A stretch of 64,000 nucleotides of DNA from Trichomonas vaginalis G3 (GCF_026262505.1 NC_067206.1:39941660-40005659); one strand, 5' to 3'. Positions 42,112 to 51,444 are shown, numbered from the stretch's first letter. Numbers and translations: made by a program. Notes: a model not told the origin generated them from the letters alone.

Positions 42112-43050
42112 TTATAAACGTTTCACATGATATACGTTATGAATTCGTGAAATTTTAAATATTTTTGTAGCTTCTATTTCTTCAGTTAATATATCAAAAA
42201 TTTTAACGATACCGAAAGTTTCTTTATACTTCTTCTTGACATCAGATAAAAGGAAATCATCGGCTGTGGGATAGTTTTTATTCAGAAATTCTAACATGTT
42301 CATTTTATTTTCTGTCGGTTTCTCTGCTTCTTTCTTTAAGTCAGCATAGTCGTTTCGCATACGTTCTATCTCTTTTACTGAATAGTTATATTTCCTCATT
42401 GCTGCTTTACATTTCGAACATTGCGGATTCATTTTTGCGTTATATTCTGAAACCTTACCTGCTAAAATAACTAAAGCGTCAATGGTTTTCTTTAAATCTG
42501 AAGCAGTTGGTTTTATCTGTTCATTCCATACCTTACCTCTTCTATCTTTATCTCTTATCTGCCATACACATTTTGCAACTAATGAAACAAAGTTGTTGTA
42601 TGTCTTAAACTCCCCCGATTTATAAATATCTGAAATGTTTTTATAAATCATGTCGCAATCTTTGTCCATAACTTTATGGTTGCAATGATATCCTAGAAAC
42701 TCATAGTTTACTTTACGTATGAACTTCTTTATTTCTGCAGAATCACTAACTTTAACTTCTATTTCATCGAATTCAGGAATAGTGAGTTTTTGTTGTTGGA
42801 TTTCAGGCAATTTAGGTAAATGGTCTATGATATCTTGCATGTCATAAAGATATTCTCCATTTTCTTCATCCTGTGCGGTACAGTCTAAATTACTTGTTAA
42901 AAGTTCCTGCTTAATTTTTTGTATTTCTGTTTCGAAAGTAAATGAAGAAGGAATGAAGCTTTTCATCTCTACTAACATAGATGTTGGATTCATGACTAAC
43001 GAGTTTGGTGCTGTTGTTTGAATTGTTGTTGTGCCGATTGTTGAAATCAT
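42112..43050 (-). CDS. Polinton 312-residue protein (unknown) in a palindrome-bracketed module
   Basis: Thr/Asn-rich head (STIGTTTIQTTAPNS), a helical middle, a CSKCKAAM motif at ~212 that could be half of a metal site, then a coiled coil and a strand/helix C-terminus (ILTEEIEATKIFKISRIHNVYHVKRL is the final region, positions ~285-312). No family recognised. The gene is bracketed by inverted copies of the 46-bp palindrome and shares its leader motif with the KilA-N gene, so the whole block looks like a self-contained cassette. Confidence 0.6.
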   Translation of the reverse strand: MISTIGTTTIQTTAPNSLVMNPTSMLVEMKSFIPSSFTFETEIQKIKQELLTSNLDCTAQDEENGEYLYDMQDIIDHLPKLPEIQQQKLTIPEFDEIEVKVSDSAEIKKFIRKVNYEFLGYHCNHKVMDKDCDMIYKNISDIYKSGEFKTYNNFVSLVAKCVWQIRDKDRRGKVWNEQIKPTASDLKKTIDALVILAGKVSEYNAKMNPQCSKCKAAMRKYNYSVKEIERMRNDYADLKKEAEKPTENKMNMLEFLNKNYPTADDFLLSDVKKKYKETFGIVKIFDILTEEIEATKIFKISRIHNVYHVKRL

Positions 43051-43087
43051 ATCTTTTATACAAAATAAAAAAAATAAATAAAAATAA

Positions 43088-43113
43088 AACTAACTTTATT
43101 TTTTCTGTCTTAA
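43088..43113. promoter_or_regulatory. Shared 26-bp leader motif, copy 2
   Basis: Identical to 41987-42012; lies ~40 nt upstream of the start codon at 43050. Confidence 0.6.
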
Positions 43114-43133
43114 GGAAATTCATGAAAATTCAA

Positions 43134-43159
43134 GACCTTTGGGTCTCGCCGCTTAGCGG
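43134..43159. repeat. Twin-hairpin element, intergenic
   Basis: GACC-TTTG-GGTC at 43134-43145 then CCGC-TTA-GCGG at 43149-43159, directly beside palindrome copy 3. Confidence 0.7.
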
Positions 43160-43163
43160 TTGA

Positions 43164-43209
43164 GGGTAGAAATGAGGTTAGAAATCGGGTTAGATCTAAC
43201 CATCTACCC
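43164..43209. repeat. 46-bp nested palindrome, copy 3
   Basis: Inverted relative to copy 2, between the integrase stop and the 312-residue gene. Confidence 0.85.
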
Positions 43210-43298
43210 TAAACATTATTTTTGGTGTAAATAAATGGTACCATTAATGATATCATGACTGTTCTCGTTCATGTCTGATTTACATCTAATGAAAAAGT

Positions 43299-44384
43299 TT
43301 AGAAGAATTTTCTTATTCTTTCTGGCTTATTTTTATCCTTCCAGTACTCCCGCTCTAATGGTCCCAGATGAGTTGGTTTAGATTCTCTCAAGTTCTTAGA
43401 TGGTATAACATCTTCAACGCCTCCTTCATATCTTACTTTATAAGTGTCATCGTTTATGTTATAGCCAAGTATTTCAATAACCACTCCTCGCTTTGCTTCG
43501 TCAATGGTTTCAGCAAGTTTGCCATTACTACTTTCAACTAATTTATGTCGAGGATAAAATGCAATGGAGTCGTCAGCAGCTTTTATAAGATATACATTAC
43601 CTTGCGTAGAGTCTACGATATAATAATTTCGACTTAACCTTAAACGTTTCTTTGTCAACGGTTTGTCGTCAAGAACTACACGAACTTTTGTTCCAGGAAT
43701 GAGGGTAACTTGTGTTGAATTTCTGATATTTTGTGTTTGACTTCGTTTCTTTTGTATATACTTTTCTTCTTGTTGTTGTGTCATTGAATTTGGTGTATGT
43801 CCTGTTGTAGAATGCGTTGAGGAATTATATACTTCGAGAAAATGTTTCATTGTTTCTTCGGTAAAGTCTCGCTCTTGATTTAAATCTCTGAGAGTCCTTA
43901 TGAAGCGGTTTATGATGCCGAGTATGTTATGGTTATGGTCTTCGGTAGTGTAGTGAGTTATGTTATGCTTAATGAGAAATTCTGTGATTTCATTGCTGAG
44001 GTATGCACTGTCTTGGTCTGATGTTAAAGTACTTGGGCTATGTTCTGCTACAAACTTTTGTAAAACTCTTAACACTTCACGAGTTCCTTTATTTTTCATT
44101 ATATACGCAAAAGCTTTGCGAGTGTTAACATTAATGAAGATGAGGAATGGTTTATGTCCTCCTTTTCTGCTTTGAATGAGAGTGTCAAATTGGTATGCGT
44201 CGGGAGTGTTGGAGTAAATTGGTAAAAAGTAGTCGTAAGGGTTTATTTTTGTTTGATGTACAACATTTTTGTCAAAGAACTTTTTAACTTCAGCTCTGTT
44301 AGTAAATCCCCAACTCTTTGCAGCTTCATTGAACTTCTTAAATGACCTCCATGGATGTTGTTCGAATACTTCTTTTAAACTCAT
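43299..44384 (-). CDS. INT: Polinton retroviral-type integrase
   Basis: 361 residues. Integrase core of the rve type: first catalytic Asp region AYQFDTLIQS (~63-72), second region TLTSDQDSAYLS (~128-139), and a downstream helix region HNILGIINRFIRTLRD (~160-175). The C-terminal part is a small-barrel/chromo-like domain (VVIEILGYNINDDTYKVRYEG) then VEDVIPSKNLRES, as in Polinton integrases. It would insert the element, consistent with the 5-bp target duplication and AG-starting ends. The frame is open from ATG 44384. Confidence 0.85.
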   Translation of the reverse strand: MSLKEVFEQHPWRSFKKFNEAAKSWGFTNRAEVKKFFDKNVVHQTKINPYDYFLPIYSNTPDAYQFDTLIQSRKGGHKPFLIFINVNTRKAFAYIMKNKGTREVLRVLQKFVAEHSPSTLTSDQDSAYLSNEITEFLIKHNITHYTTEDHNHNILGIINRFIRTLRDLNQERDFTEETMKHFLEVYNSSTHSTTGHTPNSMTQQQEEKYIQKKRSQTQNIRNSTQVTLIPGTKVRVVLDDKPLTKKRLRLSRNYYIVDSTQGNVYLIKAADDSIAFYPRHKLVESSNGKLAETIDEAKRGVVIEILGYNINDDTYKVRYEGGVEDVIPSKNLRESKPTHLGPLEREYWKDKNKPERIRKFF

Positions 44385-44418
44385 TTATGTAAAAATAAAG
44401 ATTTTATTCAAGACGGTA

Positions 44419-44456
44419 AGCCTGCAAAGCAGGCTCAAGCGCGTTCATTGAACGCG
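44419..44456. repeat. Twin-hairpin element, variant, over the fibre gene stop
   Basis: AGCCTGC-AAA-GCAGGCT at 44419-44435 then CGCGTTCA-T-TGAACGCG at 44440-44456. The second arm encodes the last residues and stop of the fibre gene. Confidence 0.75.
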
Positions 44457-46820
44457 GTACCATGCGAATACAGTCATAAATGGTGGCATGTAATCTTCAC
44501 CCGAACCTGTTGGATTTGTTGTAAATGTATGTGAATGATTTCCTCCTGGTTCAGTTGGTCGAAAAGTCTTTTTTGCTGAATTGTTATAAGATGGAGATAA
44601 AACGTCATGGCCAGTTTCATACTCTGAGTTGTATAATGGGTGGTCTCTTAATGAGTGTCTATGGTCGCCAGAAAAGTTTGTCGTTCCTGTATGAGTGTGC
44701 GCAGGTAAGTTTGCTTCTTTAATTTTCTTTGAACCACCTGTTTGCTTTGAAGAGTTAGCACAGTATAAGAATTTGTCTACAATCTGCTGCCACGTACCAA
44801 AACCTAAAACACTTGCTGGATTTGTTGAATTCATTGATGTATATAAAGAACCAACAGGATATACAGCTTGCAATATTTCTTTTTTCATGCCTGCAATCGC
44901 AATTGCTGCATCAGTTCTAAATTCATCGAAACCATCGAGAACATGAGTAAGATTATTATATTCCACATTCTTTTGACCAGGTAATTGATGATGTAATTGA
45001 ATGTCATTAACTGTTAATGAATCTATATTCGAAAATCTTTCATTAATTTTACCATTAACCGCATCATTTACTTCTGACTTCTTCACATAATTTTCATTGA
45101 CCCATTCCTTTGCTTCTTCTGTATAACTCAATGCTTTTGTATCATAACGATTTAATTCTTCATCTACATATATTTTGTCGGTTTTATTGGCTAAATCAAC
45201 AACCATATCTCTTAGGTTAGTGTGCATATCTTCATCACGCATGCATGATGAAGCAATAGCCCAATTCAATATTATCTCATCAGCTCTAATAGTTGTGAAG
45301 AATTCATGTGTATGGTTCTTATCTGCTTTCTTATCTAACATTGCTGGTAGTTCATATGTTTCAAAGTTTCTGACATGTCCTTCGATATTTATACATTTGT
45401 TATTTAAGGAGTTTAGTGTATCTTTTACGCTTGTACTTGGATTCTCTAAAGGTGCACTTGAACCAAGGGTATAGTTCAATATTATGTCGTCTGCTCTAAC
45501 AGTAGTGAAGGATCCATGTGTATGGTTCTTGTCAGCTTTACTATTTAATGTAGCTTGAAGTTCATTTATATCGGAGATATTGTGTTTATGAGATTTCAAA
45601 ACTTTGTTCGTTACGTCAAGTTCATCTTTCTCTGCTTTACTTTTAATAGCATCTTCAAAAGTTATTTTTGCCTTAACTCTCAATGTAAATCTTGGTTCAA
45701 CTAATACACCGTTAACAAAGAAACTAGAAGCATAAATTTCATCGTTATAACCAAATGCTTCTGGTGCTTTACCTGTGTCATACTGTACAGTACAGCGCAT
45801 GTCATAACCTTCAGCACGAATGTATTTATATCTTCTTTCATTAACATCTTCCGTCTTCACTCTTTCTTCAGTTCGTGTTAAATATCCATGATAGTCCGTT
45901 ATAATCTGTTCATCTGAACTTATATAATGAACATGGTTTTTATCTGCCTTCCTATCTAATTTCTCATTAACATCATTCACCTCTAATTCAACTCTTCCGC
46001 CAGAACTCTTATTATCATTAATCTTTTTCATTAATTCAGTAATTACGTCATAAAGACTATATTCTGTTTTCGGTTCTGTAAATAATGAGTCAAAATTTCT
46101 TTTCATCATTACATCGCTGACATTTATGATATCAGCTATACCTTTTTCATTTATTCTCTTCATTAGTTCTGCAATAATGACGAATATATAATCTGTTAAT
46201 TTATTCTCTTCATCAAGGGTTATAGAATGATTTGAAATCGAATCATTAACACCTCTAAATAAATCAATAACTTCAGGATACACGTTTTTAATGTCTCGAA
46301 TAACCCGACCCGTATCCTCTGGTTTCTTCTCTTCTTCGTGGGCTTCGCCCTCACCGCTACGCGGCTTTATGTCTCTAACCATCATCAACGCAGCCATAAC
46401 CGGAGGGTTTGTTGCTACCTGTTCGAAAATCTGGCCGTTATGTATGGTATATCTAAATAATTTCTTTGTGTTTGTTAAAACATTTGAAACAAGTCTTTTA
46501 AAACCATCTACAAAATTTCCCGTTTCACCTAATGTTCTTGCAGCATTTACAAGCTCACCCATTCCCGCTTTTGACCCCAAAAACGTCCATATTGCATTTA
46601 TTTCACTCTGTATAGTTGTCCATTCAGCGAAACTAACACCCGCATTCGCTAAGTTGAAAATGAAACCCAGTAGATCGAACTTAATTCCGCCTTCTTTTTC
46701 AATTTCAACGAACTCACTAACATGAGATTTTAAATATTCTTTCGTTAAAATCGTTTTTCCTGATGTCATGCTGTTAACGGAACTATCACCATCAAAAGTT
46801 AACGAATTCAATTTCGTCAT
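44445..46820 (-). CDS. Polinton fibre protein with phage tail-collar C-terminus
   Basis: About 791 residues from ATG 46820. Long helical/coiled N-terminal half. The middle has repeated KADKNHTH modules of the kind found in phage fibres (at least two near-identical ~70-residue units with IRADEIILN). The C-terminus is a tail-collar domain: YPVGSLYTSMNSTNPAS, FGTWQQI, TGGSKKI, LPAHTHTG and final PPFMTVFAWYRV. Likely a receptor-binding spike or fibre of the former virion. An in-frame twin-hairpin near residue 155 encodes RSGEGEAHEEE. The stop lies inside another hairpin. Such fibres are known in trichomonad Mavericks by my recollection. Confidence 0.75.
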   Translation of the reverse strand: MTKLNSLTFDGDSSVNSMTSGKTILTKEYLKSHVSEFVEIEKEGGIKFDLLGFIFNLANAGVSFAEWTTIQSEINAIWTFLGSKAGMGELVNAARTLGETGNFVDGFKRLVSNVLTNTKKLFRYTIHNGQIFEQVATNPPVMAALMMVRDIKPRSGEGEAHEEEKKPEDTGRVIRDIKNVYPEVIDLFRGVNDSISNHSITLDEENKLTDYIFVIIAELMKRINEKGIADIINVSDVMMKRNFDSLFTEPKTEYSLYDVITELMKKINDNKSSGGRVELEVNDVNEKLDRKADKNHVHYISSDEQIITDYHGYLTRTEERVKTEDVNERRYKYIRAEGYDMRCTVQYDTGKAPEAFGYNDEIYASSFFVNGVLVEPRFTLRVKAKITFEDAIKSKAEKDELDVTNKVLKSHKHNISDINELQATLNSKADKNHTHGSFTTVRADDIILNYTLGSSAPLENPSTSVKDTLNSLNNKCINIEGHVRNFETYELPAMLDKKADKNHTHEFFTTIRADEIILNWAIASSCMRDEDMHTNLRDMVVDLANKTDKIYVDEELNRYDTKALSYTEEAKEWVNENYVKKSEVNDAVNGKINERFSNIDSLTVNDIQLHHQLPGQKNVEYNNLTHVLDGFDEFRTDAAIAIAGMKKEILQAVYPVGSLYTSMNSTNPASVLGFGTWQQIVDKFLYCANSSKQTGGSKKIKEANLPAHTHTGTTNFSGDHRHSLRDHPLYNSEYETGHDVLSPSYNNSAKKTFRPTEPGGNHSHTFTTNPTGSGEDYMPPFMTVFAWYRVQ
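46340..46364. repeat. Twin-hairpin element inside the fibre gene
   Basis: GGGC-TTC-GCCC at 46340-46350 then CCGC-TAC-GCGG at 46354-46364, in frame (SGEGEA peptide). Confidence 0.8.
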
Positions 46821-46828
46821 TGGTGCTT

Positions 46829-47581
46829 TTATTTCATACACCGCTTTATCAATAGTTTTGGCTCACCTTCTTTAGAAGTGTATGAAACATTAATGAATGA
46901 ATTATATGTATTCATGAATGAGTTAAAATCAATGATTTTCATTAATGAAGCTTTTAATGATTCATTTACTGTCGAATCCCTTAATTCAATTACTGAACTG
47001 TCATTTATGAAAGGTACGCTGCAAACCGTCGAATTTGGATCAAATGCCGTAGTCGGAGAAGGAGTATTAATGATATAAGTCATTAAATCATTAAGTGACG
47101 TAAATAATGTTGTAATTCTTGATTTAATTTCTTTAGCATCTGTTATATACGGTAATTTTATTTCTGTAGTTTCTGAATTAAAGATATTCGCTAAAATGTT
47201 TTGTAAACTGTTTTGAACAGCTGTATAAACCGTTGAATTCGGAACTCTTACAATTTCACCATCCTTAATAAAGGGCATTGCACATGGCGTAGTGCTTGGG
47301 TCAAATCTTTCGGGATTATAATTCAACATATATTCTAATGCTTCATAAACAGACCTATATACTGTTGTGTCGTTCTTCATGACAACTTCACCATTTACAA
47401 TGAATGGCATAGTACATGGAGTTAAAATAGGGTCAAACTTTTCATAGTCCTTCCATGTTATATATTTCTCAGTATTTCCATCAGAAATAACAATATATTT
47501 GTCAGTAAGTGTGAGAGAGTATTGACCAAAATATAAACGTTTAGCTCTGTCAGCTTCATACGCATATGCAGCAATAGTCAT
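46829..47581 (-). CDS. Polinton 250-residue protein with three FDP-PFI repeats (unknown)
   Basis: Three spaced repeats follow FDPxxTxCxxPFIxxGxxVxxxxSTVxxSL: FDPILTPCTMPFIVNGEVV (~49), FDPSTTPCAMPFIKDGEIV (~92) and FDPNSTVCSVPFINDSSVI (~180), each followed by a helix. It ends 8 bp before the fibre start codon, so it is probably co-transcribed and may be a fibre base or adaptor. Each repeat carries one cysteine. No family recognised. Confidence 0.65.
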   Translation of the reverse strand: MTIAAYAYEADRAKRLYFGQYSLTLTDKYIVISDGNTEKYITWKDYEKFDPILTPCTMPFIVNGEVVMKNDTTVYRSVYEALEYMLNYNPERFDPSTTPCAMPFIKDGEIVRVPNSTVYTAVQNSLQNILANIFNSETTEIKLPYITDAKEIKSRITTLFTSLNDLMTYIINTPSPTTAFDPNSTVCSVPFINDSSVIELRDSTVNESLKASLMKIIDFNSFMNTYNSFINVSYTSKEGEPKLLIKRCMK

Positions 47582-47598
47582 ATTTTAATAAGAATAAA

Positions 47599-48375
47599 AT
47601 GTTGTTCTATTTGCAAAGTACAGACCCAAACGAATACGGGACAGTAAAGCTACAAACAAACTTAGGTCTACAGAATGAGGCGCTTGCTTTCAGAATGGTT
47701 GACTTTAATACTATTGCTTCATTCGTTATAACTGACGAAACAGATTTCATGGAGCTTGAAATAGATGGAAAGAAGCACGAAATAAGATTTCACAATAATG
47801 TAGAATATAAGATGGAAACATTAGCTGGAGTGTTAAATGCTCTCATAAATACTACAATAAACAAGGATAACGAAGAAAACTTAATGAATGTTAAACTTAT
47901 TGCAGGAGTTTTGAAGTTCAGTTATGTGAAGGAGTTTAAGATAACACGAATGAGTCATAGAGTTCAATTGCTTCTGGGAGCATACCATATGACATTTCCT
48001 TTGAAAAGTGTTGACAAAACGATTGAGATGAAATCTGTTCCATACGTATGTTATGGCAATTGTTTGTACATTGAGTCAAAAATAGCTAATGTCACAGGTA
48101 TTTCAGGAGTTAATAGTAAAGGTTCAGTAGAATATAAGTCTTTCTGTTATGAAGTAAATTCAATGTTCATTCCAAACGTTCCTGTCATAGCAACTCATTT
48201 AGGTAAATGGGTTCGCATTAGTCCTCATAATTTGAAAGACATGCAATGCAGACTTGTTGACTTTCAAGGAGAGCCTGTAGAACTGAAGGCACCAGTGCGA
48301 ATGACTGTTGAAGTTGACTTTTTAGAAAATATTAAATGCAACAGCTTACAAGAGAACTCAGAGCTAAAAATATAA
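47599..48375 (+). CDS. Polinton beta-rich protein, possible minor capsid (unknown)
   Basis: 258 residues, rich in alternating strands. It ends with a pattern CRLVDFQGEPVELKAPVRMT that resembles the final strands of penton/minor capsid or spike proteins of Polinton-like viruses. Divergent from the FDP-repeat gene across an 18-bp gap, so both share a tiny bidirectional promoter. Its last ~40 bp overlap the next gene. Role inferred only. Confidence 0.55.
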   Translation: MLFYLQSTDPNEYGTVKLQTNLGLQNEALAFRMVDFNTIASFVITDETDFMELEIDGKKHEIRFHNNVEYKMETLAGVLNALINTTINKDNEENLMNVKLIAGVLKFSYVKEFKITRMSHRVQLLLGAYHMTFPLKSVDKTIEMKSVPYVCYGNCLYIESKIANVTGISGVNSKGSVEYKSFCYEVNSMFIPNVPVIATHLGKWVRISPHNLKDMQCRLVDFQGEPVELKAPVRMTVEVDFLENIKCNSLQENSELKI

Positions 48376-48578
48376 AGTATGAATGTTATGTATTAGGTCA
48401 TGAACTTTGGTTGTTGCTGTTTGATGAAACAGATGAGTTAGTTATGTCAGTCAAGAGAACAGAAAAATATTGTGTTAGTGAAAACTGCACCAAGTCAATA
48501 AGATTAGGTTTGCATTATGAAGATGAGTTCAATAGTGTTGAAGAAGTTTTGGATAGATATTACAAATTGCTAACTTGA
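48336..48578 (+). CDS. Polinton 80-residue protein (unknown), overlapping upstream gene
   Basis: Starts at ATG 48336, 40 bp inside the previous gene in another frame, as compact viral genomes do. Sequence is mixed (HELWLLLFDETDELVMSVK) with a helical C-terminus. No family recognised. A twin-hairpin follows its stop. Confidence 0.5.
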   Translation: MQQLTRELRAKNIKYECYVLGHELWLLLFDETDELVMSVKRTEKYCVSENCTKSIRLGLHYEDEFNSVEEVLDRYYKLLT

Positions 48579-48595
48579 AATTTTTTTTGACTGAC

Positions 48596-48621
48596 GGCGC
48601 AAAGCGCCAAGACCGAAGGTC
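48596..48621. repeat. Twin-hairpin element, intergenic
   Basis: GGCGC-AAA-GCGCC at 48596-48608 then GACC-GAA-GGTC at 48611-48621, between convergent genes; a plausible transcription stop. Confidence 0.75.
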
Positions 48622-48630
48622 CTGACTGCT

Positions 48631-49245
48631 TTAATTTACTAAAACATATTTCAAACAAAGCTTATAGTCAGTAGATAGTTTTGTATACTCGTTCGAATAT
48701 CTATACTTAAACTCAACTCCTGTAGTTCCTGGTGTTTCAATGATGCGGATGTTACCTATTTTCATGAATATTGGCGTTTGACCACAGCATTCGATTTCAG
48801 GGTCGAGATAGTCAATGACACATTGTTTCCCTGTTATTCGTGATATAACATTTTCAAGGTCCTCCTTTGTTAGAATTATTTGGTTCTTACTTATAAGATT
48901 TATCAAAAGCTTCTTATCGTCTTTGAGTAAGATAGTTTGATATAACTGAAGAAGGTAATGGTCTACGTTATCTGAAGGATTTGTTTGAACATTTGTGTAA
49001 GGATTGTCGTTGGCTTCTCTTGAAAGAATTTGGTCTAATGGTGGATACTCTAACTTAACATCTGATGTAGCGTTAGCGTTTGAAGCTGAGTTTAAATTCA
49101 CCGACTTAAGTTCTGGTTCTTTTTCTTTCAAACACTCTGAACTATAGTTCTTTATGACAATATTGTTTGTCGTTCGTGAGTCAACATTTGATGTTGGTTC
49201 AATTGGAACATTAACGGCACCAGCTAAGATGGATTTGCTTCTCAT
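48631..49245 (-). CDS. Polinton 204-residue protein (unknown)
   Basis: Asn/Ser-rich, disordered first half. The second half has helices (HYLLQLYQTILLKDDKKLLI) and strands, with a CC pair (IECCGQTP) and a closing strand region (VEFKYRYSNEYTKLS). No domain recognised. It is divergent from the 133-residue gene, with only ~25 bp between start codons. Confidence 0.55.
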   Translation of the reverse strand: MRSKSILAGAVNVPIEPTSNVDSRTTNNIVIKNYSSECLKEKEPELKSVNLNSASNANATSDVKLEYPPLDQILSREANDNPYTNVQTNPSDNVDHYLLQLYQTILLKDDKKLLINLISKNQIILTKEDLENVISRITGKQCVIDYLDPEIECCGQTPIFMKIGNIRIIETPGTTGVEFKYRYSNEYTKLSTDYKLCLKYVLVN

Positions 49246-49270
49246 TTCATATAGAATAAAAACCTTTTAT

Positions 49271-49672
49271 ATGTATGAAATGAACAATATACTCGACAAG
49301 GGTTTGAATGTAAAGCTAACGAATGAAAATATTGTTGAATTCACTGAGACAGGTGCTGTGTATAAAGATGTAGAACTACTGAACAAAAGAGCTAAGGGAA
49401 GAAGCAGGAACATGAACAAAGGGTGGAAGCCTATAAAAATTTATGTCAATGATGGCTCAGGAGGTTCAAACATAAAGTATGCAGAAAGTTATAGAGTTTA
49501 TGCTCTAAAAGGTGAGAAGCCTTCATTTAAGAACAGCTATTCTAACCCATATCCTCAAAAGCTAACGGATGGGGAAGTGGATGATATGAATGACAGCAAA
49601 AATATTAACAGAAATGGCGACAGAGATGCATGGAATTTGTTTACCATCAGTCAATTGAAGGTTAAGCTTTAA
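49271..49672 (+). CDS. Polinton 133-residue protein (unknown)
   Basis: Start placed at ATG 49271 (MYEMNNILDKG). The open frame extends further upstream but would overlap the divergent gene. Basic middle (NKRAKGRSRNMNKGWKPIKIY), Gly/Ser loop, and Asn/Asp-rich end. It overlaps the ATPase region's end by a few bases tail-to-tail. Function unknown. Confidence 0.55.
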   Translation: MYEMNNILDKGLNVKLTNENIVEFTETGAVYKDVELLNKRAKGRSRNMNKGWKPIKIYVNDGSGGSNIKYAESYRVYALKGEKPSFKNSYSNPYPQKLTDGEVDDMNDSKNINRNGDRDAWNLFTISQLKVKL

Positions 49673-50431
49673 AACAATGTTGGTCGTTCCCATGGAATAT
49701 TTTTGACTTTAATGGTATTAGTCATGATATGAATCTCAAGGTATGAACGAGGAGAGATGAGAGACTTATATGCTTCCCAAATTTCTTCAAAAGGTAATGT
49801 TATACCTGACTGTTTCCAAATGAGTTCAATATCATAACGTGAGAAACCTTGAAAGATAACGAAGTCAGTTATGAGACGTTTTATGTTTAAAGCTAAAAAC
49901 CTCCATGTTTGCATAAGTATTGCTACAGTTAATGGTAATGTCTGACTTTAGTAATGATGTTAGCTAATGGTGAGTCTGGTTTTGAACTAAACCTTTTCCG
50001 GCGAAGTCGTCGCAAACGAGCAGAGTGTTTGAAGGATATTTTTTGAAGGGGTATTTTGAAAGTTTTGATAGAATGTAGTTTGTAAGTCGTTTCATATCGT
50101 AAACTCCTGAGTATTGACGTAAGTGGTGTTTGTCAATAATTCTTTCCATCTCCTCAGAAGTCTTTTGCATTCCTGACTGTATAAATTCAACGATGGCATA
50201 ATATTTCCTCTTACGTCGAATGTAACGTTGAAGAAATTCAATGAGTTCACTGTCTGGAACTTTAACGACAGAGGCTTGAACTTTTGACATAAATGTTTTC
50301 GCTGTTGAGTCCATAGAGTCTGAAGTTGCTGATATAATGATTTGGTCATAGTAAGAGTCGTTTCCTAAACGCTCTGTTATGAGTATATGACGAATGAGGT
50401 TAAATGTCTTACCTGACCCATCTTTCCACAA
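49669..50431 (-). pseudogene. ATP: Polinton FtsK/HerA-type packaging ATPase region
   Basis: A32-like genome-packaging ATPase. A P-loop-like stretch (DGSGKTFNLIRH) and a hydrophobic Walker B (TLLVCDDFAG) are visible in the expected order, with a C-terminal helical part (ALNIKRLITDFVIFQGFSR). This family pumps DNA into capsids in Polintons and NCLDVs. The gene is broken and given here as one region. Confidence 0.65.
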
Positions 50432-50517
50432 TAGAAATACACACCATTTGAACAGAACTCATAGTCCTTACTGAAAGGAAGAATGAGAGAAGAGTTAAGT
50501 TTATCTGTGTTTCATTC

Positions 50518-51444
50518 ATGTCTTCATCTACATCATGTATTAAATGCTTCATTTTATCTCCATTAAAAATGCAAGTCAGAAATATTCAGAACATAGCACC
50601 GAGTCTAACTGACAAGAGTATAAAGATATACTATGAACACGTTATGATGAAACCAACCAAAATTCAAGAAAGTCAGTATACTTATGAATATCCAAGACAC
50701 TGGGTAGAGTATGTAGGAGGTGAGAAAGCTATTGAAATCAGACAGTTCGAAGTATTCCAGCAGGAAGAACAATATTATTGAAGAACTTTAATGTTTTGAG
50801 ATATAATGATGAAACAAAGAAGCAAGATAGTTTCCTGTTGCTGTGTATGTGAACTTAGATACAGGAGATGACATGAAAGTTTTTAACACAAAGCTTCAAA
50901 CGGTAGTGAGAGAACAACTGACTGCGGAAGGACATCCATTACCTTCAGAAGTTACCATAGCATATAATTTTGAAACAAACTCAATAGATTTTAAAGTCTC
51001 TGCAAAGAAGTCAGGTTTTACATTTAATGAAGCAGATGTATATTCGAATGAAAACTTCAAAGTTATTGCATGGTTAGATAATGACGATTGTTTTAAGAAA
51101 ATATTTAAATACAGTGACTCAAAGATGTCAATAGATGACCTTCGTGGAATGTTACCATCGACGTTTACAGTGAAGGTTCAGCAGGATTGCTTACAAGTTT
51201 TTCAATTGGTGGCATTTGGTCTCGTGAGAACATTGTTATAAAATCCAGTATAAGTGAATTTGCTGAAGAATCTATATTATGTCTTTCAAACTACATGTAT
51301 TCGCCGCCGAAGCATTATAGTATAACAAACTTTGTCAGTAAGTTTAACATAAGACTTGTCGAACCTTCTTCAATGAAAGATGTTGTGCTACCTAAAGATG
51401 GAAAGGATGGACTCATTATTGAAATGATTTTAATTGCATATTAA
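50518..51444 (+). pseudogene. Polinton penton/minor-capsid-like region B
   Basis: Same-strand remains of a beta-rich protein related to the gene at 35459: VRNIQNIAPSLTDKSIKIYY, YEYPRHWVEYVGGEKAIEIR at the left side, and a final hydrophobic strand DGLIIEMILIAY at the right. Probably a second minor capsid/penton-like virion protein. The gene is broken and given as one region. Confidence 0.45.

Noticed and set aside
43299-44384. Retroviral-type integrase as sign of an LTR retrotransposon
   Set aside because: No LTRs or reverse transcriptase nearby; it lies between long inverted ends with polymerase B, ATPase and capsid-like genes, so it belongs to the Polinton.
44445-46820. Bacterial or phage contamination suggested by the tail-collar fibre
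   Set aside because: It is embedded in the element, has the same AT-rich composition and hairpins as its neighbours, and lies between host genes.
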